Part shown: piece by piece, positions 8,416-17,260 of the stretch
Layout of the letters: each line of letters opens with the position of its first letter
Position numbering within the stretch: the stretch's first letter is position 1
Assembly (NCBI RefSeq): GCF_013363995.1
Contig: NZ_JABWGO010000011.1
Coordinates: 62,001-126,000, forward strand
Source: Nonomuraea rhodomycinica
GTDB lineage: Bacteria > Actinomycetota > Actinomycetes > Streptosporangiales > Streptosporangiaceae
Direction of reading: 5' to 3'
Length of the DNA: 64,000 bases
Translations under genes and position numbers: made by a program
The notes under the pieces: generated by a model
What the model saw: only the letters and a program-made list of their open reading frames with translations
What the model was told of the DNA's origin: nothing
Databases searched by the model: none

Positions 8416-9573
8416 ATGACCCCCGCTCCGGGCTCGCCCGGGGACGTGCTGACCCTCATCAGCGCGGGCTCCGCGACGACCCGATCCGACCTGGCCCGGC
8501 TCACCGGCCTCGCCCGTTCCACGATCTCCCAGCGCGTCGACGCCCTCATCGAGAGCGGCCTCGTCGAGGAGAGCGAGAGCGGCGAGTCCACCGGCGGCCG
8601 GCCGCCCCGCCAGCTCCGGCTGCACACCGACGGCCACGCCTTCGCGGGCGTGGACGTGGGCGCCACCCACTGCCGGGTCGCGCTGATGGACATCTCGGGC
8701 GAGGTGCTCGCCGAGTGCGAGGACCCGCTCCTCGTCACCGAGGGCCCCGAGGCCGTCCTCGCCCACGTCGACACCCGTCTCGACCGGCTGCTCGCCGAGG
8801 CCGGGCGGCCGAGGTCGGCGCTGCGGGCGCTGGGCATGGGGGTGCCGGGGCCGGTCGAGTTCGCCACCGGCCGGCCGAACAACCCGCCGATCATGCCCGG
8901 CTGGAACGACTACCCCATCCCCGAGCACTTCGAGGACTGCGTCGTCCTCGTCGACAACGACGTCAACGTCATGGCGCTGGGGGAGCACCGCAACGCCTTC
9001 CCCGGCACCGGCCACCTGCTGTTCGTCAAGGTCGGCACCGGCATCGGCTGCGGCATCGTGGCCGAGGGACGGCTGCACCGCGGCGCGCAGGGGTCGGCGG
9101 GCGACATCGGCCACATCCGGGTGTCCGGCCACGACGACGCGGGCTGCCGCTGCGGCAACAGCGCCTGCCTGGAGGCCGTGGCCGGAGGCGCGGCGCTCGC
9201 CCGCCGCCTCACCGAGCTCGGCGTGCCCGCCGCGACCGGCGCCGACGTGGTCGCGCTCGTCCAGGCGGGCGACACGCTGGCGCTGCGCCTGGTCAGGGAG
9301 GCCGGCCGGCACATCGGCGAGGTGCTGGCCGGGCTGGTCAACTTCTTCAACCCCGAGGTCATCGTCGTCGGCGGCGTCCTGTCCCGGGTCCACGAGCACC
9401 TGCTCGCCGGGATCAGGGAGACGATCTACCGCAGGTCGCTGCCGCTGGCCACCCACCACCTGTCGATCGTGCCGAGCCGTACCGGGGAGGACGCCGCCGC
9501 TCTCGGCGCCGGGCTCCTGGCGATCGAGCACTACCTGTCACCCGACAACATCAACAAGATCGTCAACGCCTGA
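8416..9573 (+). CDS. ROK family transcriptional regulator
   Basis: A 385-residue ROK regulator. An N-terminal winged helix (about residues 10-65, SDLARLTGLARSTISQRVDAL) is joined to a sugar-kinase-like domain with FAGVDVGATHCRVAL. The zinc motif is CRCGNSACLE, in which the usual Gly before the third Cys is Ala. It probably senses the sugar imported by the ABC transporter that starts 14 nt downstream, making it the local repressor. It starts at ATG 8416. Confidence 0.88.
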   Translation: MTPAPGSPGDVLTLISAGSATTRSDLARLTGLARSTISQRVDALIESGLVEESESGESTGGRPPRQLRLHTDGHAFAGVDVGATHCRVALMDISGEVLAECEDPLLVTEGPEAVLAHVDTRLDRLLAEAGRPRSALRALGMGVPGPVEFATGRPNNPPIMPGWNDYPIPEHFEDCVVLVDNDVNVMALGEHRNAFPGTGHLLFVKVGTGIGCGIVAEGRLHRGAQGSAGDIGHIRVSGHDDAGCRCGNSACLEAVAGGAALARRLTELGVPAATGADVVALVQAGDTLALRLVREAGRHIGEVLAGLVNFFNPEVIVVGGVLSRVHEHLLAGIRETIYRRSLPLATHHLSIVPSRTGEDAAALGAGLLAIEHYLSPDNINKIVNA

Positions 9574-9587
9574 CAGGAGAGACCCCG

Positions 9588-11129
9588 ATGCTGGTCATGA
9601 GGGGAATCGTCAAGCAGTTCCCGGGCGTACGCGCGCTCGACGGCGTGGACCTGGACGTGCGGGCCGGCGAGGTCCACTGCCTGCTCGGACAGAACGGCGC
9701 CGGAAAGTCCACCCTGATCAAGGTCCTCGCCGGGGCCCACCGGCCCGACGAGGGCACGATCGAGCTGAACGGCGTCCCGGCCGCGCCCGCGAGCCCCGTG
9801 GACGCCATCCGGCTCGGCATCGCCACCATCTACCAGGAGCTCGACCTCGTCGACGGGCTCACCGTGGCCGACAACATCTTCCTCGGCCACGAGCACGCCC
9901 GGCTCGGCTTCACCGACCGGCGCGCCGCCAACCGGGCGGCCGGCGAGGTGCTGGCCCGGCTCGGCCACCCCGAGATCCGGCCCTCCGCCGAGGTCGGGCG
10001 GCTCCCCCCGGCCGCCAAGCAGATCGTGTCCATGGCCCGCGCCCTCTCGCGCGAGGCCCGCCTCATCGTCATGGACGAGCCGTCCGCCGCGCTCGCCCAC
10101 GACGAGGTCGCCAACCTGTTCCGGATCATCCGCGACCTCACCGCCCGCGGCGTCGCCGTCGTCTACATCTCCCACCGGATGGAGGAGATCCGCGAGATCG
10201 GCGACCGCGTCACCGTCCTCAAGGACGGCCGCACCATCGCGGTCGGCCTGCCCGCCCGCGACACGCCCACCTCCGAGATCGTCTCCCTGATGACCGGCCG
10301 CGACGTCGAGTACGTCTTCCCGCCGCGCGCCTCCCGGCCGCCCGGCGAGGAGGTGCTGCGGGTGGAGGGCCTGTCCGCCCCCGGCGCCTTCGCGGGCGTG
10401 TCGTTCTCGGTGCGCGCGGGCGAGATCGTCGGGCTGGCCGGCCTGGTCGGCTCCGGCCGCTCGGAGATCCTGGAGGCGGTCTACGGCGCGCGCCGCGCCA
10501 CCGGCCAGGTGCTGGTGGGCGGCCGTCAGGTCCGCCGCGCCGGCCTGCTCCAGTCCGTACGGCGGGACGGCCCCCTGCGGGCGCTGCGCCGCGGCGGCGT
10601 CGTCGAGTCCGTACGGCTCGGCATGGGCCTGGCCCCCGAGGAGCGCAAGGCCCAGGCGCTGCTGCTCGACCAGAGCGTCACCGCCAACATCACGCTGGGC
10701 GGGTTATCCGGCTTCGCCAGGCTCGGCTGGCTGGACCGGGCCCGCGAGCGCGCCGAGGCCACCCGGCTGGCCGAGGCGCTCGACATCCGCCCCCGCGACC
10801 CCGAGCGCCCGGTCAAGACGCTGTCCGGCGGCAACCAGCAGAAGGCCGTGCTCGCCCGCTGGCTGCTCGGCGGGCGCCGGCTGCTGCTGCTCGACGAGCC
10901 GACCCGCGGCGTGGACGTGGGCGCCCGCGCCGAGCTGTACACCGTCATCCGCCGCCTGGCCGAGGACGGCATCGGCGTGCTGCTCGTCTCCAGCGAGGTG
11001 CCCGAGGTGCTCGGCCTGGCCGACCGGGTCCTCGTGCTGCGCGAGGGGACCGTCATCCACCAGGGCGACGCCCGTGACCTCGACGAGCACCGCGTCCTCG
11101 ACATGATCATGAATGGGAGGGCCGCCTGA
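9588..11129 (+). CDS. Sugar ABC transporter ATP-binding protein (CUT2, two ATPase domains)
   Basis: A 513-residue RbsA-like tandem ATPase. Domain 1 has Walker A GQNGAGKST (34-42) and Walker B RLIVMDEPSAAL. Its signature region is divergent (RLPPAAKQ). Domain 2 has the degenerate P-loop GLVGSGRS, normal for this family, and the signature LSGGNQQK with LLLLDEPTRGVDVGA. Domain 2 carries an extra Arg/Gly-rich insertion (QSVRRDGPLRALRRGGVVES) before the usual RLGMGLAPEERK, and the DNA there duplicates GTCCGTACGGC. It powers the permease encoded next. Confidence 0.92.
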   Translation: MLVMRGIVKQFPGVRALDGVDLDVRAGEVHCLLGQNGAGKSTLIKVLAGAHRPDEGTIELNGVPAAPASPVDAIRLGIATIYQELDLVDGLTVADNIFLGHEHARLGFTDRRAANRAAGEVLARLGHPEIRPSAEVGRLPPAAKQIVSMARALSREARLIVMDEPSAALAHDEVANLFRIIRDLTARGVAVVYISHRMEEIREIGDRVTVLKDGRTIAVGLPARDTPTSEIVSLMTGRDVEYVFPPRASRPPGEEVLRVEGLSAPGAFAGVSFSVRAGEIVGLAGLVGSGRSEILEAVYGARRATGQVLVGGRQVRRAGLLQSVRRDGPLRALRRGGVVESVRLGMGLAPEERKAQALLLDQSVTANITLGGLSGFARLGWLDRARERAEATRLAEALDIRPRDPERPVKTLSGGNQQKAVLARWLLGGRRLLLLDEPTRGVDVGARAELYTVIRRLAEDGIGVLLVSSEVPEVLGLADRVLVLREGTVIHQGDARDLDEHRVLDMIMNGRAA

Positions 11130-11163
11130 TGACGGAAGCGGTCATGAAGAGGAGGGTCGCCTG

Positions 11164-12159
11164 ATGGCCGAAGCAGGAAGAACGGTCGCCGAGGCCCCCG
11201 TGACGACGGCCGCCCCCCGCTCCTTCGAACTGCGGCACCTGGGCCTGTTCGTGGCGCTCGCGCTGCTCGTGGGCGTCGGCCTGGTCACCCGGCCCGCCGC
11301 CTTCGCCACCGCCGACAACCTGGTCAGCATCCTGTCGCTGGCCGCCACGATCGGCGTCATCACCGTCGGCGCCACGTTCGTCATCATCGGCGGCGGCATC
11401 GACCTGTCCGTGGGCGCCGTCATGGCGCTGGCCTCGGTCTGGGCGACGACCGTGGCCACGCAGGAGTTCGGGCCGGTCGTCATGGCGATCTGCGCGATCC
11501 TCGTCGGCACGGGCGCCGGGCTGGTCAGCGGGCTGCTCGTCGCGTACGGGCGGCTGGTGCCGTTCATCGCCACGCTCGCCATGCTCGTCGCCGCGCGCGG
11601 CCTCGCCCAGCGCATGTCCGACCGCAGGACCCAGCTCGTCCGGCCGGACAACCAGGCCATCGTGGACCTCGCCACCACCCGGGTGCTCGGCGTCCCGCTG
11701 CTCGTCTACGTCTTCGCCCTCGTCGTCGTCCTCGGCTGGGTCCTGCTCAACCGCACCACGTTCGGGCGCCGGACGTACGCGGTGGGCGGCAACCCCGAGG
11801 CGGCCCGGCTGGCCGGCATCGACGTGCGGCGGCACACCATGCTCCTGTACGCGCTGTCCGGCCTGTGCTGCGGCATCGCCGCGATCCTCATCATGGCCCG
11901 CACCACCACCGGCTCCTCCACGCACGGCGACCTGTACGAGCTGGACGCCATCGCGGCCGTCATCATCGGCGGGACGCTGCTGACCGGCGGGCGCGGCACG
12001 ATCGTGGGCTCCATCCTCGGCCTGCTGATCTTCACCATCATCACCAACCTGTTCATCCTCAACGGCCTCAACACCAGCGACCAGCTCATCGCCAAGGGCC
12101 TGATCATCGTCGTCGCCGTCCTGCTCCAGCGGCGGAACCTGAAGGAGAGAACACCATGA
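11164..12159 (+). CDS. Sugar ABC transporter permease (CUT2)
   Basis: A 331-residue RbsC-like permease with 8-10 membrane segments. The family hallmark GGIDLSVGAVMALASV is present, as is GRRTYAVGGNPEAARLAGI, which contacts the ATPase. The start at ATG 11164 overlaps the TGA of a possible 11-codon leader that itself begins at the ATPase stop. An in-frame GTG-type start near 11113 would give a longer, atypical N-terminus. It imports a monosaccharide or cyclitol together with its ATPase and binding protein. Confidence 0.9.
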   Translation: MAEAGRTVAEAPVTTAAPRSFELRHLGLFVALALLVGVGLVTRPAAFATADNLVSILSLAATIGVITVGATFVIIGGGIDLSVGAVMALASVWATTVATQEFGPVVMAICAILVGTGAGLVSGLLVAYGRLVPFIATLAMLVAARGLAQRMSDRRTQLVRPDNQAIVDLATTRVLGVPLLVYVFALVVVLGWVLLNRTTFGRRTYAVGGNPEAARLAGIDVRRHTMLLYALSGLCCGIAAILIMARTTTGSSTHGDLYELDAIAAVIIGGTLLTGGRGTIVGSILGLLIFTIITNLFILNGLNTSDQLIAKGLIIVVAVLLQRRNLKERTP

Positions 12160-13217
12160 CCGACAAAGTCGCGCGCCGCGGATTCCTCGTCGGCGGACTC
12201 GGCGGAGCCGCCCTGTTAGCGGCCGCCGGCTGCACCAGCAACGAGCCGTCGGCCGCCCCCTCCGCCGGCGCCGCGCCCGCTCCCGCCCCGTCGGCCGGCG
12301 GCAACGACCAGCCCGGCACCAAAGTCACCATCGGCTTCTCCGCCCCCGCCGCCGACCACGGCTGGATCGCCGCCATCGCCAAGAACGCCGAGGCCGCCGC
12401 CAAGCAGTACCCCGACATCGACTTCAAGCCCGTCGAGCCCACCAACGACATCAACCAGCAGATCTCCGCCGTCGAGTCGCTCGTCGCGGCCAAGGTCGCG
12501 GCGCTGGTGATCCTGCCCAACGACGGCCAGCAGCTCAACCAGGTCGCCCTCCAGGCCACCCAGGCCGGCATCCCGGTCGTCAACCTCGACCGCGTCTTCC
12601 CCGACAAGCTGGCCTACCGCACCTGGATCGGCGGCGACAACTACGGCATGGGCGTCGCCGCCGGCCACTACATCGGCAAGAAACTCAAGGACAAGGGCGT
12701 CACGAACCCGGTCATCGTGGAGATCCAGGGCATCGCCACCCTCCCGCTGACCCAGGACCGCAGCAAGGGGTTCGCCGACGCGCTCAAGACGTACGGCTTC
12801 AGCGTGACCGCCAAGCAGGACGCCAAGTTCACCGTGGAGACCGGCAACCAGGTGGCGACCAGCCTGCTCCAGGCGCACAAGAAGATCGACGCCCTGTGGA
12901 ACCACGACGACGACCAGGGCATCGGCGTGCTCGCCGCCATCAAGGAGGCGGGCCGCAAGGAGTTCTTCATGGTCGGGGGCGCCGGCTCGCTCAACGCCAT
13001 GAAGGAGATCCAGTCCGGCTCGTCCGTGCTGGAGGCGACGGTCACGTACAGCCCCACGATGGCCTCCTCGGCGATCAAACTCGCCCGGCTCATCGCCCAG
13101 GGGAAGGGCATGAGTGACCTCGTGGAGAACCAAGTTCCGCAGTCCATCACGCTCGCGTCGGAGACCATTACCAAGGAGAACGTCGAGAAGTACCTGCCAC
13201 TCGGCTTCGAGTCCTGA
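12156..13217 (+). CDS. Sugar ABC transporter substrate-binding lipoprotein (CUT2)
   Basis: A 353-residue periplasmic-binding-protein-like lipoprotein. The N-terminus has a twin-Arg start (ARRGFLVGG) and a lipobox LLAAAGC with Cys26, followed by an Ala/Pro-rich tether. The body is a type 1 binding fold with VAALVILPNDGQQLNQVA and PVVNLDRVF, as in ribose or inositol binding proteins. The start overlaps the permease stop by 4 bases (ATGA). The ligand is not assignable. Confidence 0.9.
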   Translation: MTDKVARRGFLVGGLGGAALLAAAGCTSNEPSAAPSAGAAPAPAPSAGGNDQPGTKVTIGFSAPAADHGWIAAIAKNAEAAAKQYPDIDFKPVEPTNDINQQISAVESLVAAKVAALVILPNDGQQLNQVALQATQAGIPVVNLDRVFPDKLAYRTWIGGDNYGMGVAAGHYIGKKLKDKGVTNPVIVEIQGIATLPLTQDRSKGFADALKTYGFSVTAKQDAKFTVETGNQVATSLLQAHKKIDALWNHDDDQGIGVLAAIKEAGRKEFFMVGGAGSLNAMKEIQSGSSVLEATVTYSPTMASSAIKLARLIAQGKGMSDLVENQVPQSITLASETITKENVEKYLPLGFES

Positions 13218-13228
13218 TCGGGGGCTGC

Positions 13229-14455
13229 ATGTCAGAAAAGATCGGCATCGGCGTGGGCATGGTCGGCCACGCCTTCATGGGCCGCGTCCACTCCCAGGCA
13301 TGGCGGAGCGTGGGGGCCTTCTTCGACCTGCCGCTCGCGCCGCGCATGGCGGTGCTCGCGGGCAGGTCGAGGGAGCGCGCCTCCGCCGCCGCGGCCCGGC
13401 TCGGCTGGGCCGACGTCGAGACCGACTGGAGGAAGCTCGTCGAGCGCGACGACGTGCAGATCGTCGACATCTGCACGCCCGGCGACTCCCACGCCGAGAT
13501 CGCCATCGCCGCGCTGGAGGCGGGCAAGCACGTCATCTGCGAGAAGCCGCTGGCCAACACCGTCGCCGAGGCCGAGGCCATGGTCCGCGCCGCGGCCTCG
13601 GCGCCCGGCAGGAACATGGTCGCCTTCAACTACCGCCGGGTGCCGGCCATCGCCCTGGCCCGGCGGTACGTGGAGGAGGGCCGGCTCGGCGAGATCCGGC
13701 ACGTGCGGGCGCAGTACCTGCAGGACTGGATCGTGGACCCGCACTTCCCGCTGGTGTGGCGGCTGCGGAAGGACAAGGCCGGCTCCGGCGCGCTCGGCGA
13801 CATCGGCGCGCACATCATCGACACCGCCGAGTACGTCACCGGGCAGCGCGTGGTCGGCGTCTCGGCGCTCACGGAGACGTTCGTGAAGGAGCGTCCCCTG
13901 GCCGAGGAGTCGGCCGGCCTGGCCGCCACCGGGAGCTCCGCCACCGGGACGGTCACCGTGGACGACGCCGCCCTGTTCATCGGCCGGCTCTCCGGCGGCG
14001 CGCTCGCCTCGTTCGAGGCCACCCGCTTCGCCACCGGCCGCAAGAACGCGCTGCGCATCGAGCTCAACGGCTCGCTCGGCAGCCTCGCCTTCGACTTCGA
14101 GGCCATGAACGAGCTCTGGGTCAGCGAGGGCGACTCCGGCTTCACCCGGATCCTCGTCACCGAGCCCGGGCACCCGTACGCCGGGGCCTGGTGGCCGCCC
14201 GGCCACGGGCTCGGCTACGAGCACACCTTCACCCACGAGATCAAGGACTTCCTGGAGGCGATCGCCGAGGACCGCGACCCCGCCCCGTCGTTCGCCGACG
14301 GCCTGCGGGTGCAGCGGGTCCTCGCCGCGGTCGAGCGGAGCGCGGCCGACGCCAGCCGCTACACGGCCGTGGAGGACGCATCACTGGGAGAGCACGCAGG
14401 ACTCGCAGAGAACGCAGGACTCGGAGAGAACGCAGGACTCGGAGAGGACGCATGA
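13229..14455 (+). CDS. Gfo/Idh/MocA family oxidoreductase
   Basis: A 408-residue NAD(P)-dependent sugar or cyclitol dehydrogenase. It has an N-terminal Rossmann fold (GVGMVGHAFMGRVHSQAW) and the family EKP motif (CEKPLANTV, Lys106), then the C-terminal beta domain with the substrate-site segment GSGALGDIGAHIIDTAEYVTG. It lies 11 nt behind the binding-protein gene and overlaps the next gene. The last 24 codons are four 18-bp repeats encoding LGEHAG-like units, unlike normal family C-termini. It probably oxidises the imported sugar. Confidence 0.9.
   Translation: MSEKIGIGVGMVGHAFMGRVHSQAWRSVGAFFDLPLAPRMAVLAGRSRERASAAAARLGWADVETDWRKLVERDDVQIVDICTPGDSHAEIAIAALEAGKHVICEKPLANTVAEAEAMVRAAASAPGRNMVAFNYRRVPAIALARRYVEEGRLGEIRHVRAQYLQDWIVDPHFPLVWRLRKDKAGSGALGDIGAHIIDTAEYVTGQRVVGVSALTETFVKERPLAEESAGLAATGSSATGTVTVDDAALFIGRLSGGALASFEATRFATGRKNALRIELNGSLGSLAFDFEAMNELWVSEGDSGFTRILVTEPGHPYAGAWWPPGHGLGYEHTFTHEIKDFLEAIAEDRDPAPSFADGLRVQRVLAAVERSAADASRYTAVEDASLGEHAGLAENAGLGENAGLGEDA
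14384..14455 (+). repeat. Four tandem 18-bp repeats at the 3' end of the dehydrogenase gene
   Basis: Four in-frame units of the type CTCGGAGAGAACGCAGGA encode LGEHAG, LAENAG, LGENAG and LGEDA-stop. The last copy also supplies the ribosome binding site (GGAGAGGA) and the ATGATG junction of the following gene. Confidence 0.9.
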
Positions 14456-15459
14456 TGAGACCGGTCACGTTGTTCACGGGCCAGTGGGCGGACCTGCCGT
14501 TCGAGGAGGTGTGCCGGCTCGCCGCCGAATGGGGCTACGACGGCCTGGAGATCGCCTGCTCGGGCGACCACTTCGACGTCGCCCAGGCGGTGTCCGACGC
14601 GTCGTACGTGGAGCAGAAACGCGCCCAGCTCGACAAGCACGGCCTCAAGGTGTGGACCATCTCCAACCACCTCGTCGGCCAGGCCGTCTGCGACCACCCC
14701 ATCGACGAGCGGCACAAGGCCATCCTGCCCGCCCGCGTCTGGGGCTCCGGCGACCCCGAGTCGGTGCGGCAGGCGGCGGCCGAGGACATGAAGAACACCG
14801 CGCGCGCCGCCGCCCTGCTCGGCGTCGACACCGTCGTCGGCTTCACCGGCTCGTCGATCTGGCACACGGTCGCCATGTTCCCGCCGGTGCCCGCCTCCAT
14901 GATCGACGCGGGCTACCAGGACTTCGCCGACCGCTGGAACCCCATCCTCGACGTCTTCGACGAGGTCGGCGTACGGTTCGCGCACGAGATCCACCCCAGC
15001 GAGATCGCCTACGACTACGTGACGACGCAGCGCACCCTGCAGGCCATCGGCCACCGTCCCGCGTTCGGCCTCAACTGGGACCCGTCCCACATGGTCTGGC
15101 AGGACCTCGACCCGGTGGCGTTCATCCTCGACTTCGCCGACCGCATCTACCACGTGGACTGCAAGGACACCCGCGTCCGGGTCGGCGACGGCCGCCGCGG
15201 CCGCCTGTCCTCGCACCTGCCGTGGGCGGACCTGCGGCGCGGCTGGGACTTCGTCTCGACGGGCCGCGGCGACGTGCCGTGGGAGGACTGCTTCCGGGCG
15301 CTCAACGCGATCGGCTACTCCGGGCCCATCTCGATCGAGTGGGAGGACGCGGGCATGGACCGCCTGGACGGGGCCAAGGAGGCGCTCGGCTACATCCGCC
15401 GGCTCAACTCCATCACCCCGCCGGCGACCTCGTTCGACGCCGCCTTCTCCACCACCTGA
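14452..15459 (+). CDS. Sugar phosphate isomerase/epimerase (TIM barrel)
   Basis: A 335-residue AP-endonuclease-2-type TIM barrel of the IolE/IolI-like superfamily. The metal-site strands are visible: GYDGLEIACSGDHFD, RFAHEIHPSEIAYDY, FGLNWDPSHMVWQ, HVDCKDTRV and GPISIEWEDAGMD. It presumably acts after the Gfo/Idh/MocA dehydrogenase on the same substrate. The ATG at 14452 overlaps the upstream TGA. ATG 14455 is also possible, since the junction reads ATGATGAG. It is the last gene of the operon. Confidence 0.88.
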   Translation: MMRPVTLFTGQWADLPFEEVCRLAAEWGYDGLEIACSGDHFDVAQAVSDASYVEQKRAQLDKHGLKVWTISNHLVGQAVCDHPIDERHKAILPARVWGSGDPESVRQAAAEDMKNTARAAALLGVDTVVGFTGSSIWHTVAMFPPVPASMIDAGYQDFADRWNPILDVFDEVGVRFAHEIHPSEIAYDYVTTQRTLQAIGHRPAFGLNWDPSHMVWQDLDPVAFILDFADRIYHVDCKDTRVRVGDGRRGRLSSHLPWADLRRGWDFVSTGRGDVPWEDCFRALNAIGYSGPISIEWEDAGMDRLDGAKEALGYIRRLNSITPPATSFDAAFSTT

Positions 15460-15480
15460 CGCTCCGGGCACGTGCAGGGC

Positions 15481-15550
15481 TTGAAAGGCAAGGCCCTCAC
15501 GGGGGCGCGCTGCGCGCGAACTCGCGCTCGGGCGTGCCCCCCAGGGGGCT
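15481..15550 (+). repeat. Dispersed repeat element, copy A
   Basis: The segment starts TTGAAAGGCAAGGCCCTCAC and continues through GCGCGCTGCGCGCG and CTCGGGCGTGCCCCCCAG. An almost identical segment lies on the opposite strand at 44265-44340. Each copy begins shortly after a gene's stop codon in the same orientation. GC-rich hairpins follow, for example GCGAGGGG / CCCCTCGC at 15629-15650. Confidence 0.8.
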
Positions 15551-15628
15551 CCCGCCCCCTTCGACCCCCTCAAGGGCATGGTCCTCGCTGACGCTCGGGC
15601 GTTCTTGCCGCGGGGCTCCGCCCCGGGG

Positions 15629-15650
15629 GCGAGGGGCTCCCGCCCCTCGC
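15629..15650 (+). terminator. GC-rich hairpin in the tail of repeat copy A
   Basis: GCGAGGGG and CCCCTCGC pair perfectly around CTCCCG. No T-run follows. It may help end transcription from the sugar operon or may simply be part of the repeat. Confidence 0.4.
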
Positions 15651-15774
15651 GCACCCCGGCCCGGGCCGGAGACGTCAGGGGGAGTCCTGACCGGAGAAAT
15701 TTGCTGAGCACCCCGCTGCACGCCCCTCAGAAGCAACCGCAACGATGTCACCTCGCTTATGCCGCTGATAGGCG

Positions 15775-15896
15775 ATGAACGCCGATCGGGGCCACGACCA
15801 TGACAAGGACTGCCGGACGGGCTGGGCCGCAGGGGTCACACCGGTCATCGCCCGCCGTGGCACCCCGTACGGCTCCGGCCTGGAAAAGCGTCCCGG
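15775..15896 (+). pseudogene. Remnant of an IS5-family-type transposase
   Basis: The reading frame from 15775 gives NADRGHDHDKDCRTGWAAG, then VTPVIARRGTPYGSGLEK. This matches the shape of the C-terminal catalytic region of IS5-group transposases (ADKGYD, then GVxPVIARRGTxHGSGLG). The expected continuation (RWVVERT) is lost after GLEK, and nothing upstream or downstream extends it. It has no intact ends and cannot be functional. The assignment is by remembered family pattern. Confidence 0.6.
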
Positions 15897-15969
15897 ATGG
15901 CCTCCGCCGACCCGCGCACCCGCCGGGAGGTTCGCGACGGCATCCACGAAGCCCTCATGACCCCCACCC

Positions 15970-16716
15970 TCATAGCCGGGATCTCAGCACATCGACCTCA
16001 CACCCCGGCGCGAACGGGTCGAAGCCGTGCTCGACCAGCCAGCGAACCACCAGCAGGCTTCGCAACGACCACCACGCGCGGATCACGTCGAGGTCGACGT
16101 CCGTGCCATAGCCGGCGACGACGTCGCCGAGGCGCTCCTCGTGTCCGAGCGTCAAGGTGGCGAGGTCGAACAGGGCATCACCTTGGCCCGCCTCGGACCA
16201 GTCGATGATGCCCGTGATCCCGTCGCCGTCGGCGAACACGTGAGCGATCTGCAGATCGCCGTGCGTGAACACCGGCGTCCACGGCCGGAGCGCGGCCTCG
16301 GCCACCTGGCGGTTGCGGGTGACCAGGTCGGCGGGCAGGACGCCGTTCGTCACGAGCCACTCGCACTCGCCGTCGAGCTCCGCCGCCAACTCCTCAAGGC
16401 CGCGGCCGGCCCGGCCGGTCCGGGACGGCGACGGTGCGTCGTGCAACCTCCGGACGGCGGCGCCCGCCGCGGCCCATGCCGCCGGGGACGCGGTCGACGG
16501 CTCGCCGAGGCGGCCGAGCGCCGTCCCCGGGACCGCGGCGATCGCGAGCACCGGCGGCTGGTGCCACAAAATCTTCGGGGTCGGGACCGGCGCCATGGCC
16601 ATCGCCTCGACCTCGGCGTCGATGCGCGCCTGATCGGCGTCCACCTTCAGGAACACGTCGCCGACGCGCAGGGTCGCGCGCTCGGAATGGGCGACGATCA
16701 TCTGGACCTCATCCAT
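15970..16716 (-). CDS. Aminoglycoside-phosphotransferase-like kinase
   Basis: A 248-residue small kinase-fold protein. It has the APH catalytic loop HGDLQIAHVF and the metal motif GIIDWSEAGQGDALFDLA, in about the right positions for the APH/choline-kinase superfamily. An N-terminal Lys (VFLKVDAD) could serve ATP binding. The substrate is unknown. Many actinomycete members are orphan kinases rather than resistance enzymes. The ATG at 16716 has only a weak ribosome site. Confidence 0.8.
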   Translation of the reverse strand: MDEVQMIVAHSERATLRVGDVFLKVDADQARIDAEVEAMAMAPVPTPKILWHQPPVLAIAAVPGTALGRLGEPSTASPAAWAAAGAAVRRLHDAPSPSRTGRAGRGLEELAAELDGECEWLVTNGVLPADLVTRNRQVAEAALRPWTPVFTHGDLQIAHVFADGDGITGIIDWSEAGQGDALFDLATLTLGHEERLGDVVAGYGTDVDLDVIRAWWSLRSLLVVRWLVEHGFDPFAPGCEVDVLRSRL

Positions 16717-16875
16717 GGGGGATCAGTATCCCGAGGATGGCCGTCGACGTCGCCGGGTTTGTCGGGTGCGATGGCGCGGCTGACCGCGTCCCGCCCCCAA
16801 GCGGCCTCGTGCGCTCAACCCAACGGCTCGTCTCGTGGTCGGCGCGCGGCGCGCGAACCTTCAGCGGCGGGTCGG

Positions 16876-17232
16876 TCAGGCGGCGCCCGACGCGGCGTCG
16901 GTGCCTTGGACGGCCTCGATGGTCTGCATGTGCTTCTCTCCCCACTCGCCGAGCGGGATCAGCGCGGTGTTCAACGACTGGCCGAACTCGGTGAGCGAGT
17001 ACTCCACCTTGGGCGGCACCTGCCGGTAGACCTCGCGATGGACGAGCCCGCAACGCTCCATCTCGCGCAGTTGCAGGATCAGCATCTTCTCGCTGATGCC
17101 CGGGACCTGACGGCGCAGCTCGCCGAACCGCACCGGCTCGTGATGCAGCGCCCACAGGATCAGCGCCTTCCACTTGCCGCCGACCACGTCGACGGCCGCG
17201 TCGAGGCCGCACGAGTAGCTCGTCTTCTTCAT
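16876..17232 (-). CDS. HxlR family transcriptional regulator
   Basis: A 118-residue winged-helix regulator with the HxlR signature: CGLDAAVDVVGGKWKALIL, FGELRRQVPGISEKMLILQL and the wing YRQVPPKVEYSLTEFG. A Cys near the N-terminus (Cys8) is in the position used for redox or electrophile sensing in some members. It is divergent from the epoxide-hydrolase-like gene, with a palindromic operator between them, so it very probably controls that gene and itself. Confidence 0.92.
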   Translation of the reverse strand: MKKTSYSCGLDAAVDVVGGKWKALILWALHHEPVRFGELRRQVPGISEKMLILQLREMERCGLVHREVYRQVPPKVEYSLTEFGQSLNTALIPLGEWGEKHMQTIEAVQGTDAASGAA

Positions 17233-17260
17233 CGCGCACCGGCTTACTGAAAAAAAGGTT

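Noticed and set aside
15578..15707. Frames over the dispersed repeat (GALRA-type translations)
   Set aside because: The same translation arises from both repeat copies in different gene contexts, so it is a product of the repeat rather than a protein.
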